Origin: Gammaproteobacteria bacterium
GTDB taxonomy: Bacteria > Pseudomonadota > Gammaproteobacteria > Steroidobacterales > Woeseiaceae
Reading direction: 5' to 3'
DNA length: 41,156 nt
Assembly (NCBI GenBank): GCA_029865385.1
Contig: JAOUGX010000023.1
Location: 1 to 41,156, forward strand
Shown here: positions 33,313-41,156 of the stretch, piece by piece
Layout of the letters: every line of letters starts with the position of its first letter
Position numbering within the stretch: position 1 is the first letter of the stretch
Position numbers and translations under genes: made by a program
The notes under the pieces: generated by a model
Database searches by the model: none
Seen by the model: the letters and a program-made list of their open reading frames with translations, nothing else
What the model was told of the DNA's origin: nothing

Positions 33313-33454
33313 GTGGCTTGATCTGATGCTTGAGGAAGTCCGGCGCAAGAAAGCAGAGGAAGCCGAAGCCGCGGAAGAAACGCAACGGCGCAGAGCCACC
33401 AGCAGCGAAACATTATCGGAATCGTTGCGGCGTCGAGAGACCGAAGAAATATAG
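33305..33454 (+). CDS. Small charged protein, unknown
   Basis: A 49-aa product starting with GTG at 33305, which overlaps the end of the L,D-transpeptidase gene by 8 nt. It is rich in Glu, Arg and Ala (EEVRRKKAEEAEAAEETQRR) and probably a single helix or coiled coil, with a hydrophobic-tryptophan start (TEWLDLMLEE). AAGG lies upstream. I recognise no family; the coupling to the transpeptidase is the main support. Confidence 0.45.
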   Translation: MTEWLDLMLEEVRRKKAEEAEAAEETQRRRATSSETLSESLRRRETEEI

Positions 33455-33674
33455 GATCAGGGCTATACAGGCCATCGCGCGAAGAGATCGGCAGCGATCG
33501 ATCCGGCTTGCCGTGTAACTACAGGGTAATCGCGTTGACGGTCTCCGATCTGCGCATCGCGAAACGGTGATTCCCGGCTTTGCACAGCCGTATCCTCTTA
33601 TCATCCCGAATCGGTTGCTGCACGCTGGCGTGTCCAGATTCTGGGGTTGGCCGGCATAGTCAATTGCAACCGGG

Positions 33675-34727
33675 TTAGAGGTAGCAGCGAAACTCGGCAG
33701 GTATGGCCGACGCGTCGAAGGAATCGACCGGCGTCAACGGAACGGAGTTGTAAGTATTCCAGAACAGGCACTCGTCAACAGAATCGTTCTGTTTGATGTC
33801 GCTCAACAACGCGGCCATGGCCTTTCCGGTATAGGTCGATTCAAGAGTCAGCCCCAGTTGTTCGTCTGCCAGATGCACGGCGTTTTCGATACTCGGGTCG
33901 CTGTGCGCGTAACCGCCGGCGAAGAACGAATGGCGGATGCGAATTCTTACCCGGTTTGCGAGGTCCGGCGGCACCGAAGAGTCCAGCTGATGCATCATCG
34001 TTGCGGTCTTACGAATCAGCCTGATCAACCCCTCGTCGTTACAAATATCGGTCGCCGATACACGAACGGCCTGTACTTCCGCTCGCAGACCTGCAATTGC
34101 AAGGCCCAGCGCGAGGCCGGCCGCCGTGCCCATCGTGCCGGTTGCGACATATATACGGGCCGGCGGCGGAATCTCACCGGCGTCTACCTGTGCGGCAAGT
34201 TCGAGGCCGGCGTTGACGAAACCCAGCGTGCCGATCCAGGAAGAACCGCCGGCCGGTACGACCCAGGCATCCCGATCCCACAGATTCTGCCTTAGTGTTT
34301 TCAATCGCGATCGATACGGACCACCGTAACGAACGATCTCCGTCCCGAGGCTCGCGTGCATGATCAGGGCTGGCGCGATGGTTTCGACTTTGGCCTGATG
34401 TGCCAGGAAGCAAGTGCATTCGAATCCCAGCTGTTTTGCATAGATTGCGGTCGCCAACGCGTGATTCGACCCGACTGTGCCGAACGTCGCGAAGCGACGC
34501 ACGCGATGCCGGGTTCGCGGCGCCAGTAGGTACTCGAGCTTGCGAACTTTATTGCCGCCGTAAACGTTTGCCGAAAGATTGTCGTACTTGATCGACACGT
34601 ATTGAGACTTGCCAGCCGTACGAATCCCGATCTGCCGGACCGGCGTTGGAAAATTTCCCAACGCGATTCTGCGGACGCTTTCGCCGAAGACCGGATACAT
34701 AGCGTCGAGATAATTGACAGTTGTCAT
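33675..34727 (-). CDS. PLP-dependent enzyme of the D-cysteine desulfhydrase / ACC deaminase family
   Basis: A 350-aa fold-type II PLP enzyme. The PLP-binding lysine is K60 in YGGNKVRKLEYLL, which is the family hallmark. FGTVGSNHALATAIYAKQLG and the glycine-rich VATGTMGTAAGLALGL also fit. Members release H2S or NH3 from D-cysteine or other small amino acids; D-cysteine desulfhydrase (DcyD) and ACC deaminase cannot be separated on sequence alone by eye. The start is an ATG at 34727 with a GGGATGAG upstream. It is divergent from the phage-sheath-like gene. Confidence 0.88.
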   Translation of the reverse strand: MTTVNYLDAMYPVFGESVRRIALGNFPTPVRQIGIRTAGKSQYVSIKYDNLSANVYGGNKVRKLEYLLAPRTRHRVRRFATFGTVGSNHALATAIYAKQLGFECTCFLAHQAKVETIAPALIMHASLGTEIVRYGGPYRSRLKTLRQNLWDRDAWVVPAGGSSWIGTLGFVNAGLELAAQVDAGEIPPPARIYVATGTMGTAAGLALGLAIAGLRAEVQAVRVSATDICNDEGLIRLIRKTATMMHQLDSSVPPDLANRVRIRIRHSFFAGGYAHSDPSIENAVHLADEQLGLTLESTYTGKAMAALLSDIKQNDSVDECLFWNTYNSVPLTPVDSFDASAIPAEFRCYL

Positions 34728-34868
34728 ACGCTCATCCCGTCAATTCCTTGGCAAGTTTGCGAGAAAAGCAATTTGCCGGGTGCAACTCTCAAATGAACAA
34801 TAGCATCCCGGCAGCGCAGTCATTAGAATGTTCATTACATTATCTGACCCGGATTCACGGAGAAAGAT

Positions 34869-36416
34869 TTGTCAGATACCTTCGGCCGTGGCATCACGGT
34901 CACCGAGATTTCGCCGATGGACCAGCCCATTGACGCGAATACAGAAACCACTGCCGCATTTATCGGTCGTGCTCTGCGCGGCCCCCTCAACACTCCCGTC
35001 CTGATCGAAAACATGTCGATGTTTCGCCGGCATTTCGGTGGTATGTGGCGGCAAAGCAGCCTGGGTCCGGCCGTGCAACAGTTTTTCGATCATGGCGGCA
35101 AAAAGCTGTTCGTTGTCAGGGTTGCGAGCAATGCTCGTGGCGCAATGATCTGCCTGCCGGCCTCCGGGGGTGTACTCGTTTTGCACGCACTGGCGCCCGG
35201 TTCCACGGAGAAGATCCGCGCTGCGGTGGATTACGATGGCATTGCCGATGACGAGCACTTCAACCTGACGATCCAGCGTATTGCGCCGGACACCAGGCTA
35301 GTAGTCGACCAGGAAATCTATTTGCGCCTCAGTTGTCGTGAAGAGAGCAAGTTCTACGTCGTCGATGCCTTGTTGAATTCGTCCCTGGTGAGCGTTCATA
35401 CGCCGGTTGCCGACGGGCGTCCGCTCAGCACCACTCGTCCGGGCATGCCGTTTGACCTGTCATACGTCGGGCATGCGCAGGACGGGAACGACGGCGGCGA
35501 ACTGACGGACTATGACCTGATCGGTTCGGTCACGAAGGGCACCGGCATTTTCGCCCTGAACCAGATCGACCATTTCGATCTCCTGTATATGCCACCGCCG
35601 GGCAAGCACTATGACATCGGGCCGACGGCGATACTTGCGGCCGAATTGTTTTGCAGGAAGCGTGGCGCCATGTTCATTCTGGATCCGCCGCAGACCTGGC
35701 AAACGGTGGATGACGCAATCGGGGGGTTGCGGGCCAGCGGGTTATCCAGTCCGAACGTAATCGCATATTTTCCGCGTGTCATTGGGGCCAACGAAGACGA
35801 GTGCTCGCCGCGTGTGGCGGGCGGCGCCATGGCGGGGCTGCTGTGCAAGCTGGACCGATTGCAAGGGCCCTGGGAGGACCTCGACCAACCGGGTTTCGGC
35901 TTCGAGCGAAAGCTCGCGCCTGCAGTCGAACTGACAATCGAACAGGCGCAGGCATTGGTGCGGTGTGGTCTGAACGTAATCGTAGGCAACAGTACCGGAC
36001 GTGCCGAATTGTGCGGTTCGGTAACTCTGGGTTACAGCAATCAACTGGATCGCACGTTTTCCAGTCTCACCGTACGGCGCTTGTGCCTGTCGATTACCAA
36101 CGACGTCGAGCGCGCCATTCGCTGGGCCGTGTTCGAGCGCAACGAAGCGCGGGTCGCCGAAAGAATCCACGCCCAGGTCCATGCTTATATGTCGGCACTG
36201 GCCGACGCAGGCGCTTTTTCCGACGACAATTTCCTGGTGCAGTGCGATGCCGGATTGCATTCGCAACCTGTCGATCCGCACCGGGGCGTGACCGTATTGC
36301 TTGCGTTTCGCCCGGCCGGCTCGGATGAAATGGTTGCGCTGACACTGCACCAGACGGTTGCCGGCTGCCGGGTTGCGCCGACCGCCTTTGCGCCAGCCTT
36401 CGCCAACGTCGCCTGA
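34869..36416 (+). CDS. Phage tail sheath family protein, isolated from other tail genes
   Basis: A 515-aa homologue of contractile-tail sheath proteins. The TTG start has GGAG about 6 nt upstream. The N-terminal sheath motif is present (RGITVTEISPMDQPID, TTAAFIGRALRGPLNTPVLI, FFDHGGKKLFVVRV). The middle (about 80-260) is variable. The C-terminal sheath domain has the expected INDVERAIRWAVFERNEARV-type helix (about 415-435) and a beta end region (GVTVLLAFRPAGSDEMVAL). It lies between a PLP enzyme and a DUF486 gene, with no tube, baseplate, ATPase or integrase anywhere in the window. Confidence 0.85.
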   Translation: MSDTFGRGITVTEISPMDQPIDANTETTAAFIGRALRGPLNTPVLIENMSMFRRHFGGMWRQSSLGPAVQQFFDHGGKKLFVVRVASNARGAMICLPASGGVLVLHALAPGSTEKIRAAVDYDGIADDEHFNLTIQRIAPDTRLVVDQEIYLRLSCREESKFYVVDALLNSSLVSVHTPVADGRPLSTTRPGMPFDLSYVGHAQDGNDGGELTDYDLIGSVTKGTGIFALNQIDHFDLLYMPPPGKHYDIGPTAILAAELFCRKRGAMFILDPPQTWQTVDDAIGGLRASGLSSPNVIAYFPRVIGANEDECSPRVAGGAMAGLLCKLDRLQGPWEDLDQPGFGFERKLAPAVELTIEQAQALVRCGLNVIVGNSTGRAELCGSVTLGYSNQLDRTFSSLTVRRLCLSITNDVERAIRWAVFERNEARVAERIHAQVHAYMSALADAGAFSDDNFLVQCDAGLHSQPVDPHRGVTVLLAFRPAGSDEMVALTLHQTVAGCRVAPTAFAPAFANVA

Positions 36417-36425
36417 TTTTTTTCA

Positions 36426-36782
36426 ATGCGGCCGATCGTCCTGTCGATTTTGTTGCTGACCGCCAGCAATGTATTCATGACCTTCGCATGGTATGCGCAC
36501 CTCAAAGAGCTGAATCACAAGCCGTGGATCGTCGCGGCACTTGTCAGCTGGGGCATCGCGCTGTTCGAGTACCTGCTGCAGGTTCCCGCCAATCGAATCG
36601 GCTACACGGTGTTGTCCGTCGCGCAACTGAAGATAATTCAGGAAGTGATCACGCTGACGGTCTTCGTTCCGTTCGCATTGCTGTACCTGAAAGAACCGTT
36701 GAAGCTCGACTACCTGTGGGCGGCTCTATGTATTCTCGGTGCCGTGTTCTTTATTTTTCGTGGCCGGCTGCTGGGCAGCTAA
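36426..36782 (+). CDS. DMT/DUF486 family small membrane protein
   Basis: A 118-aa integral membrane protein with four predicted helices. It has the family pattern SNVFMTFAWYAHLK, SWGIALFEYLLQVPANRIGY and QLKIIQEVITLTVFVPFALL. Members are distant relatives of drug/metabolite transporters with unknown substrates. It starts 10 nt after the sheath-like gene's stop and may be co-transcribed with it. A DNA hairpin follows its stop. Confidence 0.92.
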   Translation: MRPIVLSILLLTASNVFMTFAWYAHLKELNHKPWIVAALVSWGIALFEYLLQVPANRIGYTVLSVAQLKIIQEVITLTVFVPFALLYLKEPLKLDYLWAALCILGAVFFIFRGRLLGS

Positions 36783-36838
36783 AAAGGGGCCGAACCGGAC
36801 TATCGGTTGGCCGCAAACGGATCAAACTCCTTATCCAA

Positions 36839-37063
36839 ATGCGCAGAAAGTACAAGAAAACGGAAGCGCCATCCTGGCAACGAAAGCTGGTCCTGGTATT
36901 GGGGGCGCTTTGTGCCGCGACTTTTTTGTTGTTCCTGGCATGGGCGGTCATGCTTTTTATCGATTGGGCGCGGGTCGACGACTGCCTGGACAGGGGCGGC
37001 AGTTACGACTACGAACGCGGCGAGTGTGATTTCGAGCCGAATCTCACTGCTCCGGACGATTAG
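36839..37063 (+). CDS. Small single-span membrane protein, unknown
   Basis: A 74-aa product with a basic N-terminus (RRKYKKTEAPSWQRK), one transmembrane helix (about 18-42) and a short acidic tail with two cysteines (DDCLDRGGSYDYERGECDFEP), probably periplasmic and disulfide-bonded. The pattern is sensible for a real protein, but no family is recognised and there is no clear ribosome binding site before the ATG. Confidence 0.62.
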   Translation: MRRKYKKTEAPSWQRKLVLVLGALCAATFLLFLAWAVMLFIDWARVDDCLDRGGSYDYERGECDFEPNLTAPDD

Positions 37064-37227
37064 CCGGCCCGCTTTCCGCTTCGCACCGGTCGCAGCCGTG
37101 CGGCGGCTACACGAAAACTACAGCACAACTACAGCTTTAATTCATGGCATGGCGAAGCCGTTCGCCGGACTCTTCGTCTCGACTGCAGATTGTCTTATAG
37201 CAATCGAGATTCAGGAGGGCTCACGCC

Positions 37228-39336
37228 ATGAAAATGAAAACTGCAAAACTGATTCCGCTGCTCGGCAAGGCCAGCAAAACGAGCGCGGCCGTAGCAACCG
37301 GCCTGTTGTCCCCGGTGGTGCTGGCAGCGCCAGGCGACCTGGATCCCGCCTTTGGTGACGTCGGGCGGCTTGGGCCGATTCTCAACGGACCGGCATGGTC
37401 GATCGAGACGCTGGACGATGGCTCGATCCTGCTGGGTGGCGGTGATATGGAACCCTTTTGTGACTACTACGGCTGGTATTGTTACTACAGCGGTTACTAC
37501 GATGGATTCGACGCGACGAATTTCGTCAGCATGTTTTCGCCCACAGGCGCGATTGACGCCAGTTTTATCGCGGCCACTATCGAAGATACGCAGGTGCTCG
37601 ACATCGTTCGGCAACCCGGCGGCGAGGTCGTCGCCGTCGGACGCAAGGTCAGCTGGTCCGTACCCACATTTCAACTGACCGCTTTTCGCTTGCAAGCCGA
37701 TGGTGAGCTGGACACGACCTTTGGGACTGACGGGGTATTCCTGCTGCCTGCCGCAGACTACGGGCTGAACAACTTCGGCACGTCGATAGTCCTGGATCCG
37801 GATGGCCGCATCGTGATTGCCGGCTCGCAGGACGAGCAATTGATTGTCCTGCGCCTGCTGCCGAACGGCTCGCTCGACGACACTTTCGGAATTTCCGGAG
37901 TGTTTTCAGGGCCCGAGAATCTCGACAGATTCGGCGCCTACACGAAGATCCTGCGAACCGGCGCCGGAGGCTATCGGATTAGCATTGCGAATGCAGCGGG
38001 TTGCCAGTTGGTTGCATTGACGTCGGACGGTACTTTGGACGCAGGGTTCGGCACAGCGGGAATTTCCACAATCGATACTTCATCCGGCCCGTCGACTACA
38101 TGCAGTTCCGTTGTCACGCAGCCTGACGGTCGCCTGCTGGTCGCGGGCAGCACGGTTGGCAAAGGCTTTGCGACGCGCCTGCTGGCGAACGGCCAGTCCG
38201 ACCCGGGTTTTTCTGCGAGCGCGGTTTCGGGCGCGGTGGCCAGTGCTACGGCGCTGGCGGTAGGCGATGACGGCTCGATAGCCGTCGCCCACGCGGGAGT
38301 GAATGGTGCCGAAATCATGCGTCTGCTGGCCGACGGTACGCTCGACGTCCTGTTCGGGAATGCCGGCTCCACGCTGATCGATCTGGCATCCGACGGCGGC
38401 ACGTCGCCCATCGTTTACGATCTTGACGTGCGGCCGGACGGCAGCGTTGTTGGCGCGGGCGGCGATGCATACTCGGGCCAGGCATTTGTCGTTCGGCTGC
38501 TGGGTTCGGCCGGGGGCGATTCACCCGGCGTCCTGGGTGTCGCGCATCAAAGCGGAGTGACTACCGCGGAGGATGCCAACGAGGTCGTCGTGAACGTGCG
38601 GCGCTCCGGCGGCGACTTCGGCAGCGTCAGCGTGGCCTATCAGACCACCGACGGAATCTCCGGAACGGCCACGGTCGGGCAAGACTATTCCGAGGTCTCC
38701 GGCCGGCTGTTCTGGGGCGACGGCGACCGGACCGACCGGGAAGTCCGCATACCCATCCTCGCCGACGCCAACACGGAGGAACCCGAGACTTTCGCCTTGA
38801 CGCTAAGTGACGCCCAGGGAGGCGCGGGGCTGGCCACGCGCAGTGCGGCCATCAACATATCCGCTGACGGCAGCCCGCACGGCCAGTTCTCAATCGACTG
38901 GGACGACTTGTGGGTAATCGAAGGCGATACGCTGGAGTTTCCCGTGTTTCGCAATTACTACAACGGGGGTGCCGTTTCGGTCACGCTGACGCCCGTCGGC
39001 GAAACCGCCACGGGAGGCGATGATTTCGTGCCCGACCCCATCACGCTAACCTGGGGCGACGGCGATGCCGCTTATAAATGGGCAAGGATTGCGATTCGCA
39101 ACGATACCGATCAGGAACCGATCGAGACCTTCAGAGTGGAGTTGTCGAATCCGACGGGTGGCGCACTGATCGGTCCGAGATCAAGCACCAGGGTAACGAT
39201 CGACGCAAGCGATCGGCCAGCGGCACAGCCGAAAACCGGTGGAGGCGGCGCCTGGGGATTCTTGTCCTTGTTATTGCTTGGCGGACTCAAGCTGGGGTGG
39301 GCTTCGCTATCGGCGGTTCGGTCGCGCAGGAAATAG
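37228..39336 (+). CDS. Exported delta-60 repeat / Calx-beta domain protein with GlyGly-CTERM-like tail
   Basis: A 702-aa surface protein. AGGAGGG (37212-37218) precedes the ATG. After a signal peptide (about 1-35), residues 36-430 contain repeats of the delta-60 type (for example PDGRIVIAGS with LRLLPNGSLDDTFG) that likely form a beta-propeller. Two Calx-beta-like domains follow (about 440-545 and 555-660; EEPETFALTLSDAQGGAG and DQEPIETFRVELSNPTGGAL). The end, TGGGGAWGFLSLLLLGGLK, then SRRK, is a Gly-rich box, hydrophobic helix and basic tail like GlyGly-CTERM proteins processed by rhombosortase. A Tyr/Cys cluster (YYGWYCYYSGYY) sits near residue 80. Function unknown. Confidence 0.88.
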   Translation: MKMKTAKLIPLLGKASKTSAAVATGLLSPVVLAAPGDLDPAFGDVGRLGPILNGPAWSIETLDDGSILLGGGDMEPFCDYYGWYCYYSGYYDGFDATNFVSMFSPTGAIDASFIAATIEDTQVLDIVRQPGGEVVAVGRKVSWSVPTFQLTAFRLQADGELDTTFGTDGVFLLPAADYGLNNFGTSIVLDPDGRIVIAGSQDEQLIVLRLLPNGSLDDTFGISGVFSGPENLDRFGAYTKILRTGAGGYRISIANAAGCQLVALTSDGTLDAGFGTAGISTIDTSSGPSTTCSSVVTQPDGRLLVAGSTVGKGFATRLLANGQSDPGFSASAVSGAVASATALAVGDDGSIAVAHAGVNGAEIMRLLADGTLDVLFGNAGSTLIDLASDGGTSPIVYDLDVRPDGSVVGAGGDAYSGQAFVVRLLGSAGGDSPGVLGVAHQSGVTTAEDANEVVVNVRRSGGDFGSVSVAYQTTDGISGTATVGQDYSEVSGRLFWGDGDRTDREVRIPILADANTEEPETFALTLSDAQGGAGLATRSAAINISADGSPHGQFSIDWDDLWVIEGDTLEFPVFRNYYNGGAVSVTLTPVGETATGGDDFVPDPITLTWGDGDAAYKWARIAIRNDTDQEPIETFRVELSNPTGGALIGPRSSTRVTIDASDRPAAQPKTGGGGAWGFLSLLLLGGLKLGWASLSAVRSRRK

Positions 39337-39344
39337 GCGGGATA

Positions 39345-39375
39345 AGGGTCGAACCGCGCCTGTCGGTTCGACCCT
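39345..39375. terminator. Hairpin between convergent genes
   Basis: A perfect 12-bp stem AGGGTCGAACCG/CGGTTCGACCCT (39345-39356 with 39364-39375) with a 7-nt loop. It lies between the convergent Calx-beta and oxoprolinase genes. The T-run on the plus strand is weak (TTACTTTA), so it may work in both directions or as a repeat. Confidence 0.65.
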
Positions 39376-39383
39376 GCCTTACT

Positions 39384-41156
39384 TTATAGAATGCCGAAGC
39401 CTCCCCCGCCGGGGGTTTCGACTACGAGGCGATCACCCGCTTGCAGATCGACAGTCGCCGTTGCATCGAGTTCTTCTGTCCTCCCGTCATGGCGGATAAC
39501 GCAATTGCGTCCAACGGCGCCGGGTTCACCACCGTTGACGCCGAACGGCGGGACACGACGATGATTCGACAGGATCGATACCTCGACCGGTTCCAGGAAC
39601 TGCAGCTTTCGTATCGCGCCGTCGCCGCCGTTCCATTTTCCCTTGCCGCCCGAGCCGCGGCGAATGCTGAAAGATTCCACCCGCACCGGAAACCTTGCTT
39701 CGAAAACTTCCGGGTCCGTCAAGCGTGAGTTTGTCATGTGTGTCTGCACCGCATCCGCACCGTCGAAGCCGGGTCCGGCACCTGACCCGCCCGCGATCGT
39801 TTCGTAGTACTGGATGCGTTCATTGCCGAAACTGAGGTTGTTCATCGTGCCCTGCGATGCGGCCAGCGCTCCCAGGGCGCCGAACAACGCGTCGGTTACG
39901 CACTGCGATGTCTCGACGTTGCCGGCGACCACCGCCGCCGGATACTCCGGACTCAGCAATGACCGCCTCGGAATGGTAATTCGCAGCGGTTCGAGGCAAC
40001 CCTCGTTCATTGGAATTTCCTCGGCGATCAGGCTGCGGAATACATACAGGACGGCGGCACGAGTTACCGCTTCCGGCGCATTGAAGTTGCTGGATGATTG
40101 TGCTGACGTGCCTGTGAAATCGATGCTGGCAATTTTTTGCGCTTTATCGATCGCCACGTTGACGCAGATGATTTCACCCGAGTCCATTTCGTATTGGAAA
40201 GCGCCGTTTTTCAGTTTGCCGAGCAGGCGACGCACGCTGGCGGCTGCATTTTCGCGGACGAAGCGGAGGTAAGTAAGCACGGTTTTCATACCGTAACGGG
40301 AAATGGCTTTCTCTAGCTGGCGAATGCCTTGCTGATTCGCTGCAAGTTGTGCCCGAAGGTCGGCGATGTTCTGCGGCAGGTTACGCGCCGGGTACTTCGT
40401 GCCGGACAGAAGCTGTCGTAGCGCATCTTCCTGAAATACCCCGGCTCTTACGAGTAACACGTTGTCGATCAGCACGCCTTCTTCTTCGATGTGCCGGCTT
40501 TCGGACGGCATCGATCCGGGTGTAATGCCGCCGATATCCGCGTGATGCGCGCGCGATGCAAGGTAAAACATCGGCGTGTCGCTTTTTGCAAACCACGGCG
40601 TGACAACGGTGATGTCCGGCAGGTGCGTGCCGCCGTTGTAAGGCGAATTCAGCATCACGGCGTCACCGGGCGCGAGTTTCGCGCCAATGCTGTCCATTAC
40701 ACTGCGCACGCTTTCACCCATCGAGCCTAAATGCACGGGCATGTGCGGTGCATTCGAAATCAGTCGCCCCTGCGAATCGAACAGCGCACAGGAGAAATCC
40801 AGGCGCTCGCGAATGTTTACCGACAATGCCGTACTTTGCAAAACGGTGCCCATTTGTTCCGCGATGTGCATGAACAGGCGATTGAACACCTCGAGGCGCA
40901 CCGGGTCCGGTGCCTCGTCGCTGTCAGCAAGCTGCCACGACGTCGTGGCATCTTGCTGTCTTTCGATCAGCAGATGACCGAAGCGATTGACCGTGCCGGC
41001 CCATCCGGCATCCACGACAGTCGTACCGTTGGCCTCCGCGACAATGGCCGGGCCGCCGATGATGGCGCCCGGCGCGAGTTGACTGCGTTCGTATATCGGC
41101 ACCTCGTGCCATTGGCCGTCGTGATAAATTCTGCCGCCTGCCGGCTTTGCGACGAC
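39384..41156 (-). CDS. Fused 5-oxoprolinase/hydantoinase (HyuA-HyuB), 5' part beyond window
   Basis: The last 590 residues of a fused ATP-dependent 5-oxoprolinase or N-methylhydantoinase-type protein. The frame is open to the right edge. The first ~70 residues are the C-terminal end of the HyuA half (YERSQLAPGAIIGGPAIVAE, NGTTVVDAGW). From about residue 85 the HyuB half is complete, from DPVRLEVFNRLFMHIAEQMG and ERLDFSCALFD, through YNGGTHLPDITVV and AHHADIGGITPGSMP to the terminal GDRLVVETPGGGGFG. Fused proteins of this type (about 1200 aa) hydrolyse 5-oxoproline to glutamate in the glutathione cycle. Substrate unproven. Confidence 0.93.
   Translation of the reverse strand, partial: VVAKPAGGRIYHDGQWHEVPIYERSQLAPGAIIGGPAIVAEANGTTVVDAGWAGTVNRFGHLLIERQQDATTSWQLADSDEAPDPVRLEVFNRLFMHIAEQMGTVLQSTALSVNIRERLDFSCALFDSQGRLISNAPHMPVHLGSMGESVRSVMDSIGAKLAPGDAVMLNSPYNGGTHLPDITVVTPWFAKSDTPMFYLASRAHHADIGGITPGSMPSESRHIEEEGVLIDNVLLVRAGVFQEDALRQLLSGTKYPARNLPQNIADLRAQLAANQQGIRQLEKAISRYGMKTVLTYLRFVRENAAASVRRLLGKLKNGAFQYEMDSGEIICVNVAIDKAQKIASIDFTGTSAQSSSNFNAPEAVTRAAVLYVFRSLIAEEIPMNEGCLEPLRITIPRRSLLSPEYPAAVVAGNVETSQCVTDALFGALGALAASQGTMNNLSFGNERIQYYETIAGGSGAGPGFDGADAVQTHMTNSRLTDPEVFEARFPVRVESFSIRRGSGGKGKWNGGDGAIRKLQFLEPVEVSILSNHRRVPPFGVNGGEPGAVGRNCVIRHDGRTEELDATATVDLQAGDRLVVETPGGGGFGIL

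Noticed and set aside
34869-36416. Prophage or pyocin island
   Set aside because: Only one tail-type gene is present; no integrase, capsid, tube or baseplate gene, att site or composition shift was seen.

Overview
The window looks like a chromosomal segment of a GC-rich, aerobic or facultative gammaproteobacterium. Evidence is a high-potential iron-sulfur protein (HiPIP), a gammaproteobacterial-style MoxR/DUF58/DUF4381/VWA/BatD operon, SohB, LipA, GloA and YigB-type genes, and many Tat- or Sec-exported proteins and lipoproteins. A marine-sediment lineage such as Woeseiales would fit, but that placement is inference only. No rRNA, tRNA, CRISPR array, integrase or intact insertion sequence was seen. 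Coding density is high, and many genes start with GTG or TTG; at least two appear to lack a usual start codon at the expected place.

Layout. (1) 1-4942, minus strand: a soluble NAD-dependent formate dehydrogenase operon in the order fdhD-fdsG-fdsB-fdsA with 3-nt gaps or ATGA overlaps; fdsA runs off the left edge. A secreted gluzincin-type peptidase (5017-6501) lies upstream on the same strand. (2) 6847-9400, plus strand: HiPIP, a persulfide-dioxygenase-like metallo-beta-lactamase protein and an aspartate/aromatic aminotransferase, closed by a 27-bp palindromic repeat with a third copy. (3) 9495-10546, minus strand: a DUF192 protein and an overlapping lipoprotein. (4) 10737-17705, plus strand: a tightly packed six-gene moxR-DUF58-DUF4381-batA-batBC-batD operon, probably an envelope-associated AAA+/VWA chaperone-like machine. 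(5) 17741-20331, minus strand: a TonB-C-domain protein and an M20 amidohydrolase. (6) 20431-26082: NYN RNase-like protein, diacylglycerol kinase, a lone isoquinoline-1-oxidoreductase-type molybdenum subunit, glyoxalase I, a YigB-like HAD phosphatase and an alpha/beta hydrolase. (7) 26092-33454: OmpA-family protein, a small unknown protein, a terminator with a REP-like inverted repeat, lipA, sohB, an M48 lipoprotein peptidase, a methyltransferase, an L,D-transpeptidase lipoprotein and a small charged protein. (8) 33675-39336: a D-cysteine-desulfhydrase-like PLP enzyme, divergent from an isolated phage-tail-sheath homologue, then DUF486, a small membrane protein and a delta-60/Calx-beta surface protein with a GlyGly-CTERM-like tail. 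(9) 39384-41156, minus strand: the C-terminal half of a fused 5-oxoprolinase/hydantoinase, cut by the right edge.

The most unusual items are the contractile-tail sheath homologue with no other phage or injection-system gene nearby, the orphan Tat-exported molybdoenzyme subunit whose best ribosome binding site precedes an ATA codon, the methyltransferase that seems to need a CTG start, the fused VWA-TPR Bat protein, and two unrelated families of palindromic intergenic repeats. I do not see a convincing new multigene system; the lone sheath gene is the best lead.
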